This document shows, in pieces, positions 37,691 through 47,270 of a stretch of DNA of 64,000 nt; within the stretch, counting starts at the first letter, position 1; every line of letters starts with the position of its first letter. The notes under the pieces are model-generated. The model searched no databases, was not told the origin of the DNA, and worked only from the letters and a program-made list of their open reading frames with translations. This DNA comes from an uncultured Lachnospiraceae bacterium (GTDB taxonomy: Bacteria; Bacillota; Clostridia; Lachnospirales; Lachnospiraceae): contig CADADA010000006.1 of assembly GCA_902786515.1 (NCBI GenBank), positions 24,886-88,885 of the forward strand. The letters are read 5' to 3'. A program made the translations under genes and the position numbers.

Positions 37691-38932
37691 ATGTGTGTAA
37701 GAAGCTATTATAGAAGAATACTGATTATGATATTGGTTGCAGCGGTTATCTATACCTGCGGTGAAACATACAGGTATATTACGGATGCCATACCGGACAA
37801 AATTAACATAAAAGCTGACAGTGACGAAATGTATGAACTTAACATTCCGGCGGCTGCATCAGTGGTATCCGCGGATTCTTCCGTCAGTGTAATCAATAAT
37901 AATTTATGCGTGAAAACTAATGAAAAGGGAAAGTACAGGGTTGATGTAAAACTATTTGGTATATTCAATTTTAAATCGATAGACATTAATGTAATTGAAA
38001 ATATGCGTGTCATACCATGTGGTTATCCTGTCGGCATTTATCTGGAAACAGACGGGGTTATGGTAATAGGTACGGGCGAGGTGGTCGGAATGAATGGAAA
38101 TGTCTCAAATCCGGCGGAGAATAAGGTTAATTCGGGAGATTATATTACATCATTAAATGGAATTTCAGTAAATTCAAAATCACAGTTATCATTTTTAATC
38201 AACAAATACGGAAATTCAGAAATAATACTAGGTTTGAAAAGAAATGGAAAAAACACAAATGTTAAAATAAAACCTGTGGAGACAGGAATTATGGAGTATA
38301 AAGCCGGCATCTGGGTAAGAGACGATACGCAGGGAATAGGCACTCTCACTTTTATAACAGAGAATGATAAATTTGGTGCATTGGGACACGGAATCAGTGA
38401 CATAGACACGGGAGAACTTCTTGCATCTGACAAGGGTATATTATATGAGGCAGACGTCTGGGGGATAAAAAAAGGAGAAAATGGCAGACCGGGAGGCCTG
38501 TGTGGTGTGATTCAGTATGAAGAAAACAGTATTCTTGGAGAAATAGATGCCAATACAAATCAGGGGATTTTTGGCAGTATTAATAAAAAAATATATGACA
38601 GTATCGACATGGAGGGTGTAGATATATGTTTGAAGCAGAATGTAAAAAAAGGCAGGGCAAAAATACGTTGTTATGTGGAAAATAAATTTAAGGATTATGA
38701 TATTGAAATACTAAATGTTGACAGAAACAGCCTTGATGGAAATAAGGGTCTGGTTATTCAGGTAACAGATCCGGAGCTTTTAAGAATTACAAACGGAATA
38801 GTTCAGGGAATGAGCGGAAGTCCGATTTTACAGGATAATAAAATAGTTGGAGCTGTCACCCACGTGTTTATAAATGATCCGACAAAGGGATATGGAATAT
38901 TTATAGAAGATATGTTAGCTGCTGATATGTAA
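37691..38932 (+). CDS. spoIVB: SpoIVB serine peptidase (sporulation signalling)
   Basis: This forespore peptidase triggers sigma-K processing in Bacillus. About 413 residues: an N-terminal membrane anchor (RRILIMILVAAVIYTCG), a PDZ domain (about 110-195, VNSGDYITSLNGISV), and an S55 peptidase domain with the histidine in GALGHGISDIDTG and the serine in QGMSGSPIL. ATG 37691 is chosen because AAAGGGG lies just upstream; the frame runs back to 37655. Being directly before spo0A is a conserved clostridial order. Confidence 0.94.
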   Translation: MCVRSYYRRILIMILVAAVIYTCGETYRYITDAIPDKINIKADSDEMYELNIPAAASVVSADSSVSVINNNLCVKTNEKGKYRVDVKLFGIFNFKSIDINVIENMRVIPCGYPVGIYLETDGVMVIGTGEVVGMNGNVSNPAENKVNSGDYITSLNGISVNSKSQLSFLINKYGNSEIILGLKRNGKNTNVKIKPVETGIMEYKAGIWVRDDTQGIGTLTFITENDKFGALGHGISDIDTGELLASDKGILYEADVWGIKKGENGRPGGLCGVIQYEENSILGEIDANTNQGIFGSINKKIYDSIDMEGVDICLKQNVKKGRAKIRCYVENKFKDYDIEILNVDRNSLDGNKGLVIQVTDPELLRITNGIVQGMSGSPILQDNKIVGAVTHVFINDPTKGYGIFIEDMLAADM

Positions 38933-38957
38933 AATGGTACTTTTTTTGCATGTTCGT

Positions 38958-38964
38958 TGTCGAA
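38958..38964 (+). promoter_or_regulatory. Spo0A-binding site (0A box) upstream of spo0A
   Basis: TGTCGAA is an exact match to the core 0A-box consensus, 84 bases before the spo0A start. Autoregulation by Spo0A is known in Bacillus and is inferred here. Confidence 0.55.
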
Positions 38965-39047
38965 AAATGCGATAAAAAACTGTTGCATTCAATTAAAAAT
39001 TGTGTGAAAATTGTAAAGGAATAAAAAAAGGAGGAAAAGAGGGTTAT

Positions 39048-39845
39048 ATGGAACAGGTAAATGTGGCAGTTGCTGACGACAACGAAAGAATTTTGCAGAT
39101 GCTGGTAGATATACTGGAGGGTGACAGTGAAATTAATGTTGTCGGAAAAGCAAAAAATGGTGAAGAGGTATATGAATTAATAAGAAGTGAGGAACCGGAT
39201 GTCGTATTATTGGATATTATTATGCCGAAGTTAGACGGCCTGACTGTGATGGAAAAGGTGAATAAAGATTCGTCTTTAAAGAAGCATCCTGCTTTTGTTG
39301 TCATGTCAGCTATAGGACAGGAAGCTATCACAGATGATGCGTTTAACCTTGGTGCAAGTTACTACATTATGAAACCGTTTGATAATGAAATGGTAATTAA
39401 CAGGATTAAACATTTAAAACTGTCTATGAACAGGAAGGTACACGAGACACGTAAAATAAATGCAAACGAATCTAAAAATGACTATATTGAGCGGAATTTG
39501 GAAAGTGATGTAACAAATATTATTCATGATATAGGTATACCGGCACATATTAAAGGGTATCAGTTTCTAAGGGATGCAATTGTAATGTCAGTAAATGACA
39601 TGGAAATGTTGAATTCGATTACTAAGATATTATATCCTTCCATTGCGAAGATTCATCAGACAACATCAAGCAGGGTAGAGAGAGCGATAAGACATGCCAT
39701 AGAGGTTGCATGGAGCAGAGGAAGATTAGAAACAATCGATGAATTATTTGGATATACTGTTAATAAAGGAAAGGGAAAACCTACCAATTCAGAGTTTATT
39801 GCTTTGATTGCCGATAAAATAAGGCTGGAATATAAAAGTATATAA
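39048..39845 (+). CDS. spo0A: Sporulation master response regulator Spo0A
   Basis: Phosphorylated Spo0A commits the cell to sporulation. About 265 residues: a receiver domain ([13 protein letters not shown], phospho-acceptor Asp in [13 protein letters not shown], Lys in IMKPFD), a linker, and the Spo0A C-terminal DNA-binding domain ([21 protein letters not shown], the recognition helix region [18 protein letters not shown]). ATG 39048 is chosen, preceded by GAGGG and, further up, AGGAGG; the frame extends to 39000. An AT-rich hairpin terminator follows. Confidence 0.95.
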   Translation: MEQVNVAVADDNERILQMLVDILEGDSEINVVGKAKNGEEVYELIRSEEPDVVLLDIIMPKLDGLTVMEKVNKDSSLKKHPAFVVMSAIGQEAITDDAFNLGASYYIMKPFDNEMVINRIKHLKLSMNRKVHETRKINANESKNDYIERNLESDVTNIIHDIGIPAHIKGYQFLRDAIVMSVNDMEMLNSITKILYPSIAKIHQTTSSRVERAIRHAIEVAWSRGRLETIDELFGYTVNKGKGKPTNSEFIALIADKIRLEYKSI

Positions 39846-39874
39846 TAAAATAAATATTACTCTTTAAAAGATTT

Positions 39875-39920
39875 AAAAAATGAGTTATAATATGATAAAT
39901 GTATTGTAGCTCATTTTTTT
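39875..39920 (+). terminator. Terminator after spo0A
   Basis: AAAAAATGAGTTA and TAGCTCATTTTTTT can pair across an AT-rich loop, with seven T residues at the end. Confidence 0.65.
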
Positions 39921-39971
39921 GTGGATATACAGGATTGAGTTTAACGATTGAACAGTTGAATGGAGGAAACA

Positions 39972-41417
39972 ATGAAGAATATACTTTTTGTAGCGTCTGA
40001 ATCAGTTCCGTTTATGAAGACAGGCGGGCTGGCAGATGTAGTTGGTTCATTACCAAAATATTTTAATAAAGATGAATTTGATGTGAGAGTGGTTATTCCT
40101 AAATATCTCAGCATGCCGTGGGAGTATACTCAAAGGTTGGAATTTATTTCATATTTTTATATGGATATCGGTTATAGAAACACATATGTAGGAGTGTTCA
40201 AGCTGGTACATGATGGTGTTACATTTTATTTCATTGATAATGAAGGATATTTTGGCGGTTCAAGACCATATGGGGATATCAAATGGGATTTGGAAAAGTT
40301 CACATATTTTTCAAGGGCGGCACTTTCGATTCTGCCTGTTGTCGGATTTAAGCCGGATATTATTCATTGTCATGACTGGCAGACAGGACTTGTGCCGGTT
40401 TATATGAAGGATAGTTTCAGGGGCGGAGATTTTTACAAAGACATGAAGTCGATTATGACCATTCACAACCTGAAGTTCCAAGGTGTCTGGGATGTTAAGA
40501 CAATACAGGCATTATCCGGTCTTTCAGACTATTATTTTACACCGGATAAGCTCAAGGATTTTGAAGATGCGAATCTGTTAAAGGGTGGAATTGCGTATGC
40601 TGATTTCGTAACTACGGTTAGTGAGACATATGCAGAGGAGATTAAGATGCCGTTTTATGGCGAAGGTCTTGACGGACTTATGAGAGCAAGGAGTAATAAT
40701 CTTTGCGGTATTGTAAACGGTATTGATTATAATGAATACAATCCTGAGACGGATCCTAAGATTTATAAGAATTATAATGCTATCAATTTCAGAAAAGAGA
40801 AATTCAAGAACAAGGTTGAGTTGCAGAAGCAGTTAGGACTTGAAGTAAATGAAAAGAAATTCATGATAGGTATTGTATCAAGACTGACAGACCAGAAGGG
40901 ACTTGATTTGATTGCCTATGTGATGGATCAGATGTGTAGTGATGATATCCAGCTTGTTGTTCTTGGAACCGGTGAAGAGCGTTATGAGAACATGTTCAGA
41001 TATTTTGACTGGAAATATGATAATAAGGTTTCTGCAAATATTTATTATTCTGAGGATATGTCTCATAAGATTTACGCAGCATGTGATGCATTCCTGATGC
41101 CGTCACTGTTTGAACCTTGTGGACTCAGCCAGCTTATGAGCCTGAGATATGGTACTATTCCGATTGTCAGAGAGACAGGCGGACTTAGAGATACTGTCCA
41201 GCCATACAACCAGTTCGAGAGTACGGGAACAGGATTTTCATTCTCTAACTATAATGCTCATGAGATGCTTGACGCAGTCAGATATGCAGAGCAGATTTAT
41301 TATGACAAAAAGCGTGAATGGAACAAGATGGTTGACAGAGCTATGGCTGCTGATTTCTCATGGAGTAATTCTGCTGGAAAATATGAGAATCTGTATAATT
41401 GGTTGTTAGGATGGTAG
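39972..41417 (+). CDS. glgA: Glycogen synthase (ADP-glucose)
   Basis: This GT5 enzyme extends alpha-1,4-glucan chains from ADP-glucose. The 481 residues carry the N-terminal KTGGLADVVGSLPKYF (ADP-glucose loop), IHCHDWQTGLVPVYM, and the C-terminal LMPSLFEPCGLSQLMSLRYGTIPIVRETGGLRDTV. ATG 39972 follows GGAGG; an in-frame ATG at 39960 overlaps that ribosome site and is less likely. It stands alone, far from the GlgB-like gene at 16289. Confidence 0.95.
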   Translation: MKNILFVASESVPFMKTGGLADVVGSLPKYFNKDEFDVRVVIPKYLSMPWEYTQRLEFISYFYMDIGYRNTYVGVFKLVHDGVTFYFIDNEGYFGGSRPYGDIKWDLEKFTYFSRAALSILPVVGFKPDIIHCHDWQTGLVPVYMKDSFRGGDFYKDMKSIMTIHNLKFQGVWDVKTIQALSGLSDYYFTPDKLKDFEDANLLKGGIAYADFVTTVSETYAEEIKMPFYGEGLDGLMRARSNNLCGIVNGIDYNEYNPETDPKIYKNYNAINFRKEKFKNKVELQKQLGLEVNEKKFMIGIVSRLTDQKGLDLIAYVMDQMCSDDIQLVVLGTGEERYENMFRYFDWKYDNKVSANIYYSEDMSHKIYAACDAFLMPSLFEPCGLSQLMSLRYGTIPIVRETGGLRDTVQPYNQFESTGTGFSFSNYNAHEMLDAVRYAEQIYYDKKREWNKMVDRAMAADFSWSNSAGKYENLYNWLLGW

Positions 41418-41452
41418 ATTCCGGAGTATATAGAGGATTTGACATTTATGTT

Positions 41453-41480
41453 GGGCTGTAACCGTTGGTTACAGCCCTTT
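41453..41480 (+). terminator. Terminator after glgA
   Basis: GGGCTGTAACC and GGTTACAGCCC form a perfect 11-bp stem with a 3-base loop, then TTT. It marks the left edge of the CRISPR island. Confidence 0.75.
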
Positions 41481-41497
41481 ATGCCATATTATTTTGT

Positions 41498-42571
41498 TTA
41501 GAGCTGAATAAGATAGTTTTCGTATGATTCCTTATATAGCTTCTGAAAGCGTTCGCGTAAACTTGCAGGTTCTAGAATACGTATATCTTTTCCAAATTTA
41601 AAAAAGTAAAATTCAGCCTGCATGGTTGTACATTCAAAGTCTATTACCATTTCTCCTCTGTCATTGTTTGGAGTAAAGGTAGTTTCGATATTATTTGAAA
41701 ATGGGCGTAAATGCTGAATGTTGTGGAGTTTTTTGAAGCCTTCTCTTGAAAAGGCAACACGAATTGTTTCTTGTTCTCCGGCCACATAAGCAACCCCTTG
41801 TTTTTGAAGCAATGCCAGTATTTCTTTGCGTCTCTCCTTGCTGCAGTTTTTAGTGTAACTGGAATAAGCTTTTAATTTTTGAATACGCGAAATGCGATAG
41901 GCATATACATTACAATCACCTTCGATTTCAGCAATGAGGTAGTGAAAATTGCAATGGCTATCCGGTAAAATAAAACGAGGAAATACTTTGTAAACTACTT
42001 CTTGTTGATGTATATTATGTATGGTTAGTTTAATGAGACTCTTTTTTTGAATGGCACTTTCTAATGCTTCAATGGTGTTTCGAAAGAAAATCGATTCTCT
42101 TTCGAAGGTGTTTTTGCGACAGTATTCTTCTATAATTGCACTAATATATTTTCCCGGTTTTTCTTTGTAAAATGGAGCTTCAAGCTCGAAATAATCCTCA
42201 AATAGTTCACAGTTTTCATTGTTGAGACGAAAGTAAAATTCTGTACGGGAAGGATGTTCCTCATTTTTTCTAATTAGTTTATTTACATTGCATTGTAAAT
42301 CCTTTTTGTAATCTTCAATTAAAAGCTTTTGTGTTTGTTGCTGAATATCTGAAGATAAATCTGATAGTAAGTTGTTTAGCTTGTTTTTTCTATAGATGCA
42401 TTGGTGTTCTATAGATGCAGTTGAATAGCTTATGTAGTTACTAAAAATTCGGTTAATCGTGCCTGATTTTGACTGTGAGCAGAAGGAAAAACGATCTTCA
42501 TTTATAATCATATTTGCATAGTTGGAAAGGGAAATACGTATTTTTCCTTCCGGATTTATATATTTCGTCAT
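41498..42571 (-). CDS. WYL-domain regulator divergent from the cas operon
   Basis: The 357-residue protein has a helical N-terminal part, a WYL-type ligand-sensing domain at about 170-245 (LIKLTIHNIHQQEVVYKVFPRFI, YRISRIQKLKAY), and a C-terminal WCX-like domain (TIRVAFSREGFKKL, ILEPASLRERF). WYL proteins are known regulators of CRISPR-Cas and other defence loci; Sll7009 and PIF1-linked WYL proteins are examples from knowledge. AAAGGAGG precedes the start on the minus strand. It faces away from cas6 with 238 bases between, so it probably controls the cas promoter. An obvious winged helix is not visible. Confidence 0.75.
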   Translation of the reverse strand: MTKYINPEGKIRISLSNYANMIINEDRFSFCSQSKSGTINRIFSNYISYSTASIEHQCIYRKNKLNNLLSDLSSDIQQQTQKLLIEDYKKDLQCNVNKLIRKNEEHPSRTEFYFRLNNENCELFEDYFELEAPFYKEKPGKYISAIIEEYCRKNTFERESIFFRNTIEALESAIQKKSLIKLTIHNIHQQEVVYKVFPRFILPDSHCNFHYLIAEIEGDCNVYAYRISRIQKLKAYSSYTKNCSKERRKEILALLQKQGVAYVAGEQETIRVAFSREGFKKLHNIQHLRPFSNNIETTFTPNNDRGEMVIDFECTTMQAEFYFFKFGKDIRILEPASLRERFQKLYKESYENYLIQL

Positions 42572-42643
42572 TATTGGATATCCTCCTTTTGGAAAAAATT
42601 TCTGTGTTGTGAATGAAAAAAATATAATATTAATGATTTTACT

Positions 42644-42672
42644 ATTATAACAGGAATGAATTTGAAATACAA
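42644..42672 (-). promoter_or_regulatory. Promoter of the WYL regulator gene
   Basis: On the minus strand TTGTAT and a perfect TATAAT are 17 bases apart, 73 bases before the start. Confidence 0.55.
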
Positions 42673-42680
42673 TTATTCAT

Positions 42681-42709
42681 TTGTGAAAATTGTCAGTTTT
42701 TGGTATACT
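42681..42709 (+). promoter_or_regulatory. Promoter of the cas operon
   Basis: TTGTGA and TATACT are 17 bases apart, leaving a ~100-base leader before cas6. The -35 box lies 9 bases from the -35 of the divergent WYL promoter, so one bound regulator could affect both. Confidence 0.55.
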
Positions 42710-42809
42710 TATAGTAATGTAAATTGTACAGATTTGATATATGGTTTATCGTTAAATTTTATCTGTATAAATAGAGGAATATTAGGAGAAAAAGGGAGGA
42801 GAAAAGAGA

Positions 42810-43571
42810 GTGAGTGAACAGATTTTTGCAATTCTAAAAATGGAATTATGTTCTGAACAGGGAAAAATATCATTTGCAAAATCTTCTTTGCTACAGGGCG
42901 TTTTGATGGAAAAAATCAGGTCAGAGTACGCGCAGAAGATGCATGAGATGCGTATGCGGCCGTACAGTCAGTGTGTGGTAGAACAGGATGGGAAGGTGTA
43001 TTGGCAAATTGCAACTTTAAATTCTGAGGCATATGAGGAGATTATTGTTCCTTTATCAGAAGATTCTTTTCAGACGTTTACACTGAAACATTGTGATTGG
43101 AAGGTTAATATAGTAAGTCGACAAATATTCAAGACTTTAAAAAAAGAATGGATGCGTTCTTTTTATCAACAAGAATCTGGTCGAATGTTGACTATATCAT
43201 TTCGTACACCTACTTCTTTTAAGAAAGATGGAGAATATGCTATTTTCCCAGATTTGAAAAATATATATGAGAGTTTAATGCTGAGATATGAAAGCGTATT
43301 AAATGAGGATGATTTTTATGATAAAGATACCTTGATGCAATTGGTAGATAATTCTGCAATTGTACGATATCGTTTGCGTAGTGTTACATTTCCTATGGAA
43401 TCTACCCGTATTCCGGGGTTTATGGGAGAGATTACGGTTCGTATACGAGGACCTCAAACGATGGTGAATTTTGTGAGATTATTGCTTGAATTTGGAACAT
43501 ATGCCGGTGTGGGTATGAAGACAGCCATAGGTATGGGAAATATTACGTATGATGAGCGGAGAAAGGAGTAA
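42810..43571 (+). CDS. cas6: CRISPR RNA endoribonuclease Cas6
   Basis: Cas6 cuts the CRISPR transcript within each repeat, leaving the 8-nt 5' handle. The 253 residues show the family start and a putative catalytic histidine region (KMHEMRMRPYSQ, about residues 45-56), GFMGEITVRIRGP, and the C-terminal glycine-rich loop YAGVGMKTAIGMGNI. The start is GTG 42810 after GGGAGG. It is the first gene of the cas effector operon; cas10 follows after 8 bases. Confidence 0.92.
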   Translation: MSEQIFAILKMELCSEQGKISFAKSSLLQGVLMEKIRSEYAQKMHEMRMRPYSQCVVEQDGKVYWQIATLNSEAYEEIIVPLSEDSFQTFTLKHCDWKVNIVSRQIFKTLKKEWMRSFYQQESGRMLTISFRTPTSFKKDGEYAIFPDLKNIYESLMLRYESVLNEDDFYDKDTLMQLVDNSAIVRYRLRSVTFPMESTRIPGFMGEITVRIRGPQTMVNFVRLLLEFGTYAGVGMKTAIGMGNITYDERRKE

Positions 43572-43579
43572 ACATAAAT

Positions 43580-46129
43580 ATGACAGAAAAAGAAGTGAAA
43601 CTTGTAGTTGGTGCACTGTTACATGACTTGGGTAAGGTGATACATAGAACCGGAGTGAATATCAATCATAGCGAAAGTGGTTACAGGTATTTAAAAGAGA
43701 CATTGGGCTGGGATGATAAAGATGTATTGGATTCTGTTCGTTATCATCATAAGGGAAACTTAAAAAATGCAGATATAGAAGATGATTCTTTTGCGTATAT
43801 CACCTATATTGCCGATAACATTGCTTCAGCAGCGGATAGAAGGGATATGGCGGAAAAAGAAGATTTCGGATTTGAAAAAACATATCCGTTGCAACCGGTG
43901 TTTAATATACTCAATGGAAAGAGTGATAAAACTATGTATTATGCACCGAAAATGTTAAATGAGAACGAAAGAGATGAAGCATATGAGAATATGAATATTC
44001 CGACAGAAGAAAAGAGACCATTTGAAAAAGGTTTTTATGAAGGAGTTTTGGAACGAATAAAGGATTGCTTAAAAGGAATTGAGTGGAAAGATGCAAGGTA
44101 TATAAATTCTTTATTGTCTGTGTTAAGCGCAACTTTGTTTTATGTGCCTTCATCAACGAATAGGGAAGAAGTGGCGGATGTATCTTTGTATGATCATGTT
44201 AAGATAACAGCAGCGGTTAGTAGTTGTATTTATCAATATCTTATGGAAAAAGGTGAAAACAATTTTAAGAAATGTTTGTTAGAAGAAGAGAAAAAAATTT
44301 GGAATGAAAACAGTTTTTTGTTTTATTCTATGGATATTTCAGGAATACAAAGCTTTATTTATGATATTTCGAGCGAGAAAGCACTAAAACAATTGCGTGC
44401 AAGAAGTTTTTTCGTACAATTCATGACGTAGCATATGGTTGATATATTATTTGAAAAACTTGAATTGTCGCGTGCAAATTTGATTTATTGTGGTGGTGGA
44501 CATTGTTATATGCTATTACCAAATACAAATTCAGTAAAAGATAAAATACAAACATTTGAAAGAGAAATGAATCAATGGTTTTTAAGAAAATATGATATCT
44601 CAATCTTTCTTGCTAGTGGTTATGAAGAAGTTTGTGCAAATACATTACAAAATGAACCTAGAAATTCATATAAAGAGATGTTTCGTAGTGTATCTGCAAA
44701 AATATCAAAAAAGAAGATGCAAAGATATCAGCCAAATGATATACGGTATTTAAATCAGCGGATGCATCCCATTGGGAAATATGAATGTCATGTATGTAAA
44801 CGGATTACAGATAAAAATACAATGTTACAGAATGATACAACGGTTTCAATTTGTGAAATGTGTAGTCGATTAGAGCAATTGGGTAAAAAGATAATACAAG
44901 ATGGTGCAGATTTCTTCTGTGTTTTATCAGAAAGTGATAGTAATGATGAAGGTGTACCATTACCAGGAAAAGAAGATTCATCTGCAGTTTTAGTAGTGAA
45001 AAATATCAAGGAAACAAAAAAATTATTAGAAGATGGAAAAATCTTGAGAGTATATGCAAAAAATAAAGCGTATACAGGTGTAAATATGGCAACTACTATA
45101 TACGTGGGAGATTATAGTTCTAAGGATTGTGAAACTTTTGAGGATTATGCAAAAGTAGAAACTATGATTCTAAATGGGGAAAATGGCAGTGAAAAACTTG
45201 GTATCGAAAGAATTGGTGTGATGCGAGGTGATGTGGATAATTTGGGATTGACATTCATGGCTGGATTTGAAAAAGAAGTTGAAGATACAGAGTGTGGTAA
45301 AAACTATAATACATTGTCGAGAACAGCGACGTTATCCAGACATTTGACATTATTTTTTCAGTATTATATCAATACAATCTTGAAGGACAAAAATAGAAAA
45401 GTGGTAATTGTATATTCTGGTGGAGATGATATATTCATGGTTGGTGGATGGAATGAAGTAATCAACGCATCATTGGACATCCAACAGGCATTGAAAGTGT
45501 ACACCATGGATAAATTAACAATTTCTGCAGGGATTGGAATTTATCCGGCAGCATATCCGATTAAACGTATTGCAAGTGAAGTGGGAGAATTGGAAAATGC
45601 TTCTAAAGACTATCCGGGAAAGAATGCTGTTACGGTGTTTTCAACAGGTCATAAAGAGTTTATAGATAGAAATACACTTTTTCCTAATCATTCAAGTCAA
45701 ACAGATGGTAACGATAAAGTGTATATAGATATAGGTACATTTTCATGGCAGGATTTTATAGAAAAAGTACAAGGTGAAAAATTAGAGTTATTAAAGAATT
45801 TTTTCGGAAAGCAAGAAGAAAAAGGAATGAGTTGCATGTATCGTTTGTTAGAACTTATTCGAAAGCAATTTGAAGAAAACGGCAAAACAAAGGGGGTGAA
45901 TGTTGCGCGCTTAGTTTATATGTTGGCAAGACTAGAACCCGTAAAAGGACAGAAGGATGACAATGAATATGAGTTAGAGAAAAAAGCATATGAACTATTT
46001 AGAAATGACATTTATAAATGGTGTGTTGAGGAAATACATGAAAAAATTGATAAAGGATTAAACAGTACCAGACAATTGATGACAGCGATGACTTGGTATT
46101 CGTATTTGATAAGAAAAAGAGATAATTAA
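43580..46129 (+). pseudogene. cas10: cas10 (csm1), interrupted by an in-frame amber codon
   Basis: Cas10 is the large subunit of the type III-A complex, with HD nuclease and cyclic oligoadenylate synthase sites. Two open stretches, 43580-44431 (283 residues) and 44435-46129 (564 residues), lie in the same frame and are split only by TAG at 44429-44431. Part one has the HD motif LLHDLGKVIHR and ends in the first palm domain (GIQSFIYDIS, RARSFFVQFMT). Part two continues exactly where homologues do (HMVDILFEKLELSRANL), with a four-cysteine zinc motif (CHVCK, CEMC) and the intact synthase motif YSGGDDIF (GGDD at 45419-45430). Homologues usually have Glu at the stop position, and GAG to TAG is one change. 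Restart at ATG 44435 is possible but has no ribosome site. Confidence 0.88.
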
Positions 46130-46152
46130 AAAAGGAAAGTGAGGAGATTAAC

Positions 46153-46521
46153 ATGATATTAGGTGGAGATTATGTTGATAGAGCAGAAAAAATTATGCGT
46201 GAATTAAAAGATAGTAATTTAAAAATTACACAATTACGAAATCTGATGGCAATGGCAGCAGATATTTACAATGATGTGTTAGGTGAGGAGGAACAATTAT
46301 CTGAAGATATATGTGCGCGTATTCAATATTTGCGGATTCGATTTGTGTATCAATCTGGTAGAAGTGGCATGGGGGAAGTGAAAAAATTTTTACAAAAAGC
46401 CATGATTTTGGAAGCAATTAAAGAAATACACGGAAGTAGAAAAAAATATAAGTTGTTTTATAACTATTTGGAAGCATTGGTGGCATATCATAAATTTTAT
46501 AATGAAAAAGATAAAAGTTAA
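46153..46521 (+). CDS. csm2: Type III-A effector small subunit Csm2
   Basis: The 122-residue all-helical protein is the small subunit that lines the crRNA-target duplex in the Csm complex. Family features are the N-terminal ITQLRNLMAMAADIYNDV and the middle RIQYLRIRFVYQSGR segment with a basic C-terminal half. GAGGAG precedes the ATG. It lies between cas10 and csm3 as in other III-A operons. Confidence 0.9.
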   Translation: MILGGDYVDRAEKIMRELKDSNLKITQLRNLMAMAADIYNDVLGEEEQLSEDICARIQYLRIRFVYQSGRSGMGEVKKFLQKAMILEAIKEIHGSRKKYKLFYNYLEALVAYHKFYNEKDKS

Positions 46522-46568
46522 GAGTTGCATAGTATGAATATAAAAACAATAATAGGAGGAATTGCAAT

Positions 46569-47228
46569 ATGATGGCAAAAATACAAATAACAGGAACTGT
46601 AAAGTTAGTAACAGGTATGCATATAGGTGGAAATGGGGCATCAGCAGCGATTGGTGCAGTTGACTCACCAGTAATTAAAGATGTGTTATCCGGATTGCCA
46701 ATTATTCCGGGAAGTTCATTAAAAGGAAAAATGAGATCTTTATTGGCGAGACAATATAATACTTCTGTAGTGGAACATGAGGCTGATCATGATAGAATTT
46801 GTCGATTATTTGGTTCGGCAAATAATGGAAAAAAAACTAGTATTAGTCGCATCATCGTATCAGATATGATTATGTCCAATGCTAAGCAGTTTGAAGAAAA
46901 AGAAATTAGCAAAACAGAAATCAAATTTGAAAATAGTATAAGTCGACAGACTGCAGTTGCAATTCCAAGACAGGTTGAAAGGGTTATTCGAGGTGCAGAA
47001 TTTCCATTAGATATTATTTATAATGTAGAAAAAGAAACTGAATTATCAGAAGATATGGAAATGCTAAAAGAGGGAATGAAATTGTTAACATACGATTATA
47101 TTGGAGGAAGCGGTTCTAGAGGATATGGAAAGATAGTTTTTGAGAATCTTTCTTTTGATGTTGTAATTGGAAATGTGGAAGAAACGTTGTTAGAAGCTGT
47201 GAAGAAGCTGTTTAACGCTTATGTATAA
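46569..47228 (+). CDS. csm3: Type III-A effector backbone and target-RNA nuclease Csm3
   Basis: Csm3 forms the backbone filament and cuts target RNA every six nucleotides. The 219-residue RAMP protein has MHIGGNGASAAIGAVDSPVI, in which the Asp of VDSPVI corresponds to the catalytic residue of Csm3. Also visible are LPIIPGSSLKGKMRSLL and the C-terminal glycine-rich YIGGSGSRGYGKI. AGGAGG precedes the ATGATG start. Its motifs look intact, in contrast to cas10. Confidence 0.94.
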   Translation: MMAKIQITGTVKLVTGMHIGGNGASAAIGAVDSPVIKDVLSGLPIIPGSSLKGKMRSLLARQYNTSVVEHEADHDRICRLFGSANNGKKTSISRIIVSDMIMSNAKQFEEKEISKTEIKFENSISRQTAVAIPRQVERVIRGAEFPLDIIYNVEKETELSEDMEMLKEGMKLLTYDYIGGSGSRGYGKIVFENLSFDVVIGNVEETLLEAVKKLFNAYV

Positions 47229-47270
47229 TTTTGTGAATGTGTATTTATGCATAGGAGATAGGAGAAAACG

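Noticed and set aside
43580..46129. A frameshift as the cause of the split cas10
   Set aside because: Both open parts are in the same frame (positions differ by a multiple of three) and only the TAG codon separates them, so it is a nonsense change.
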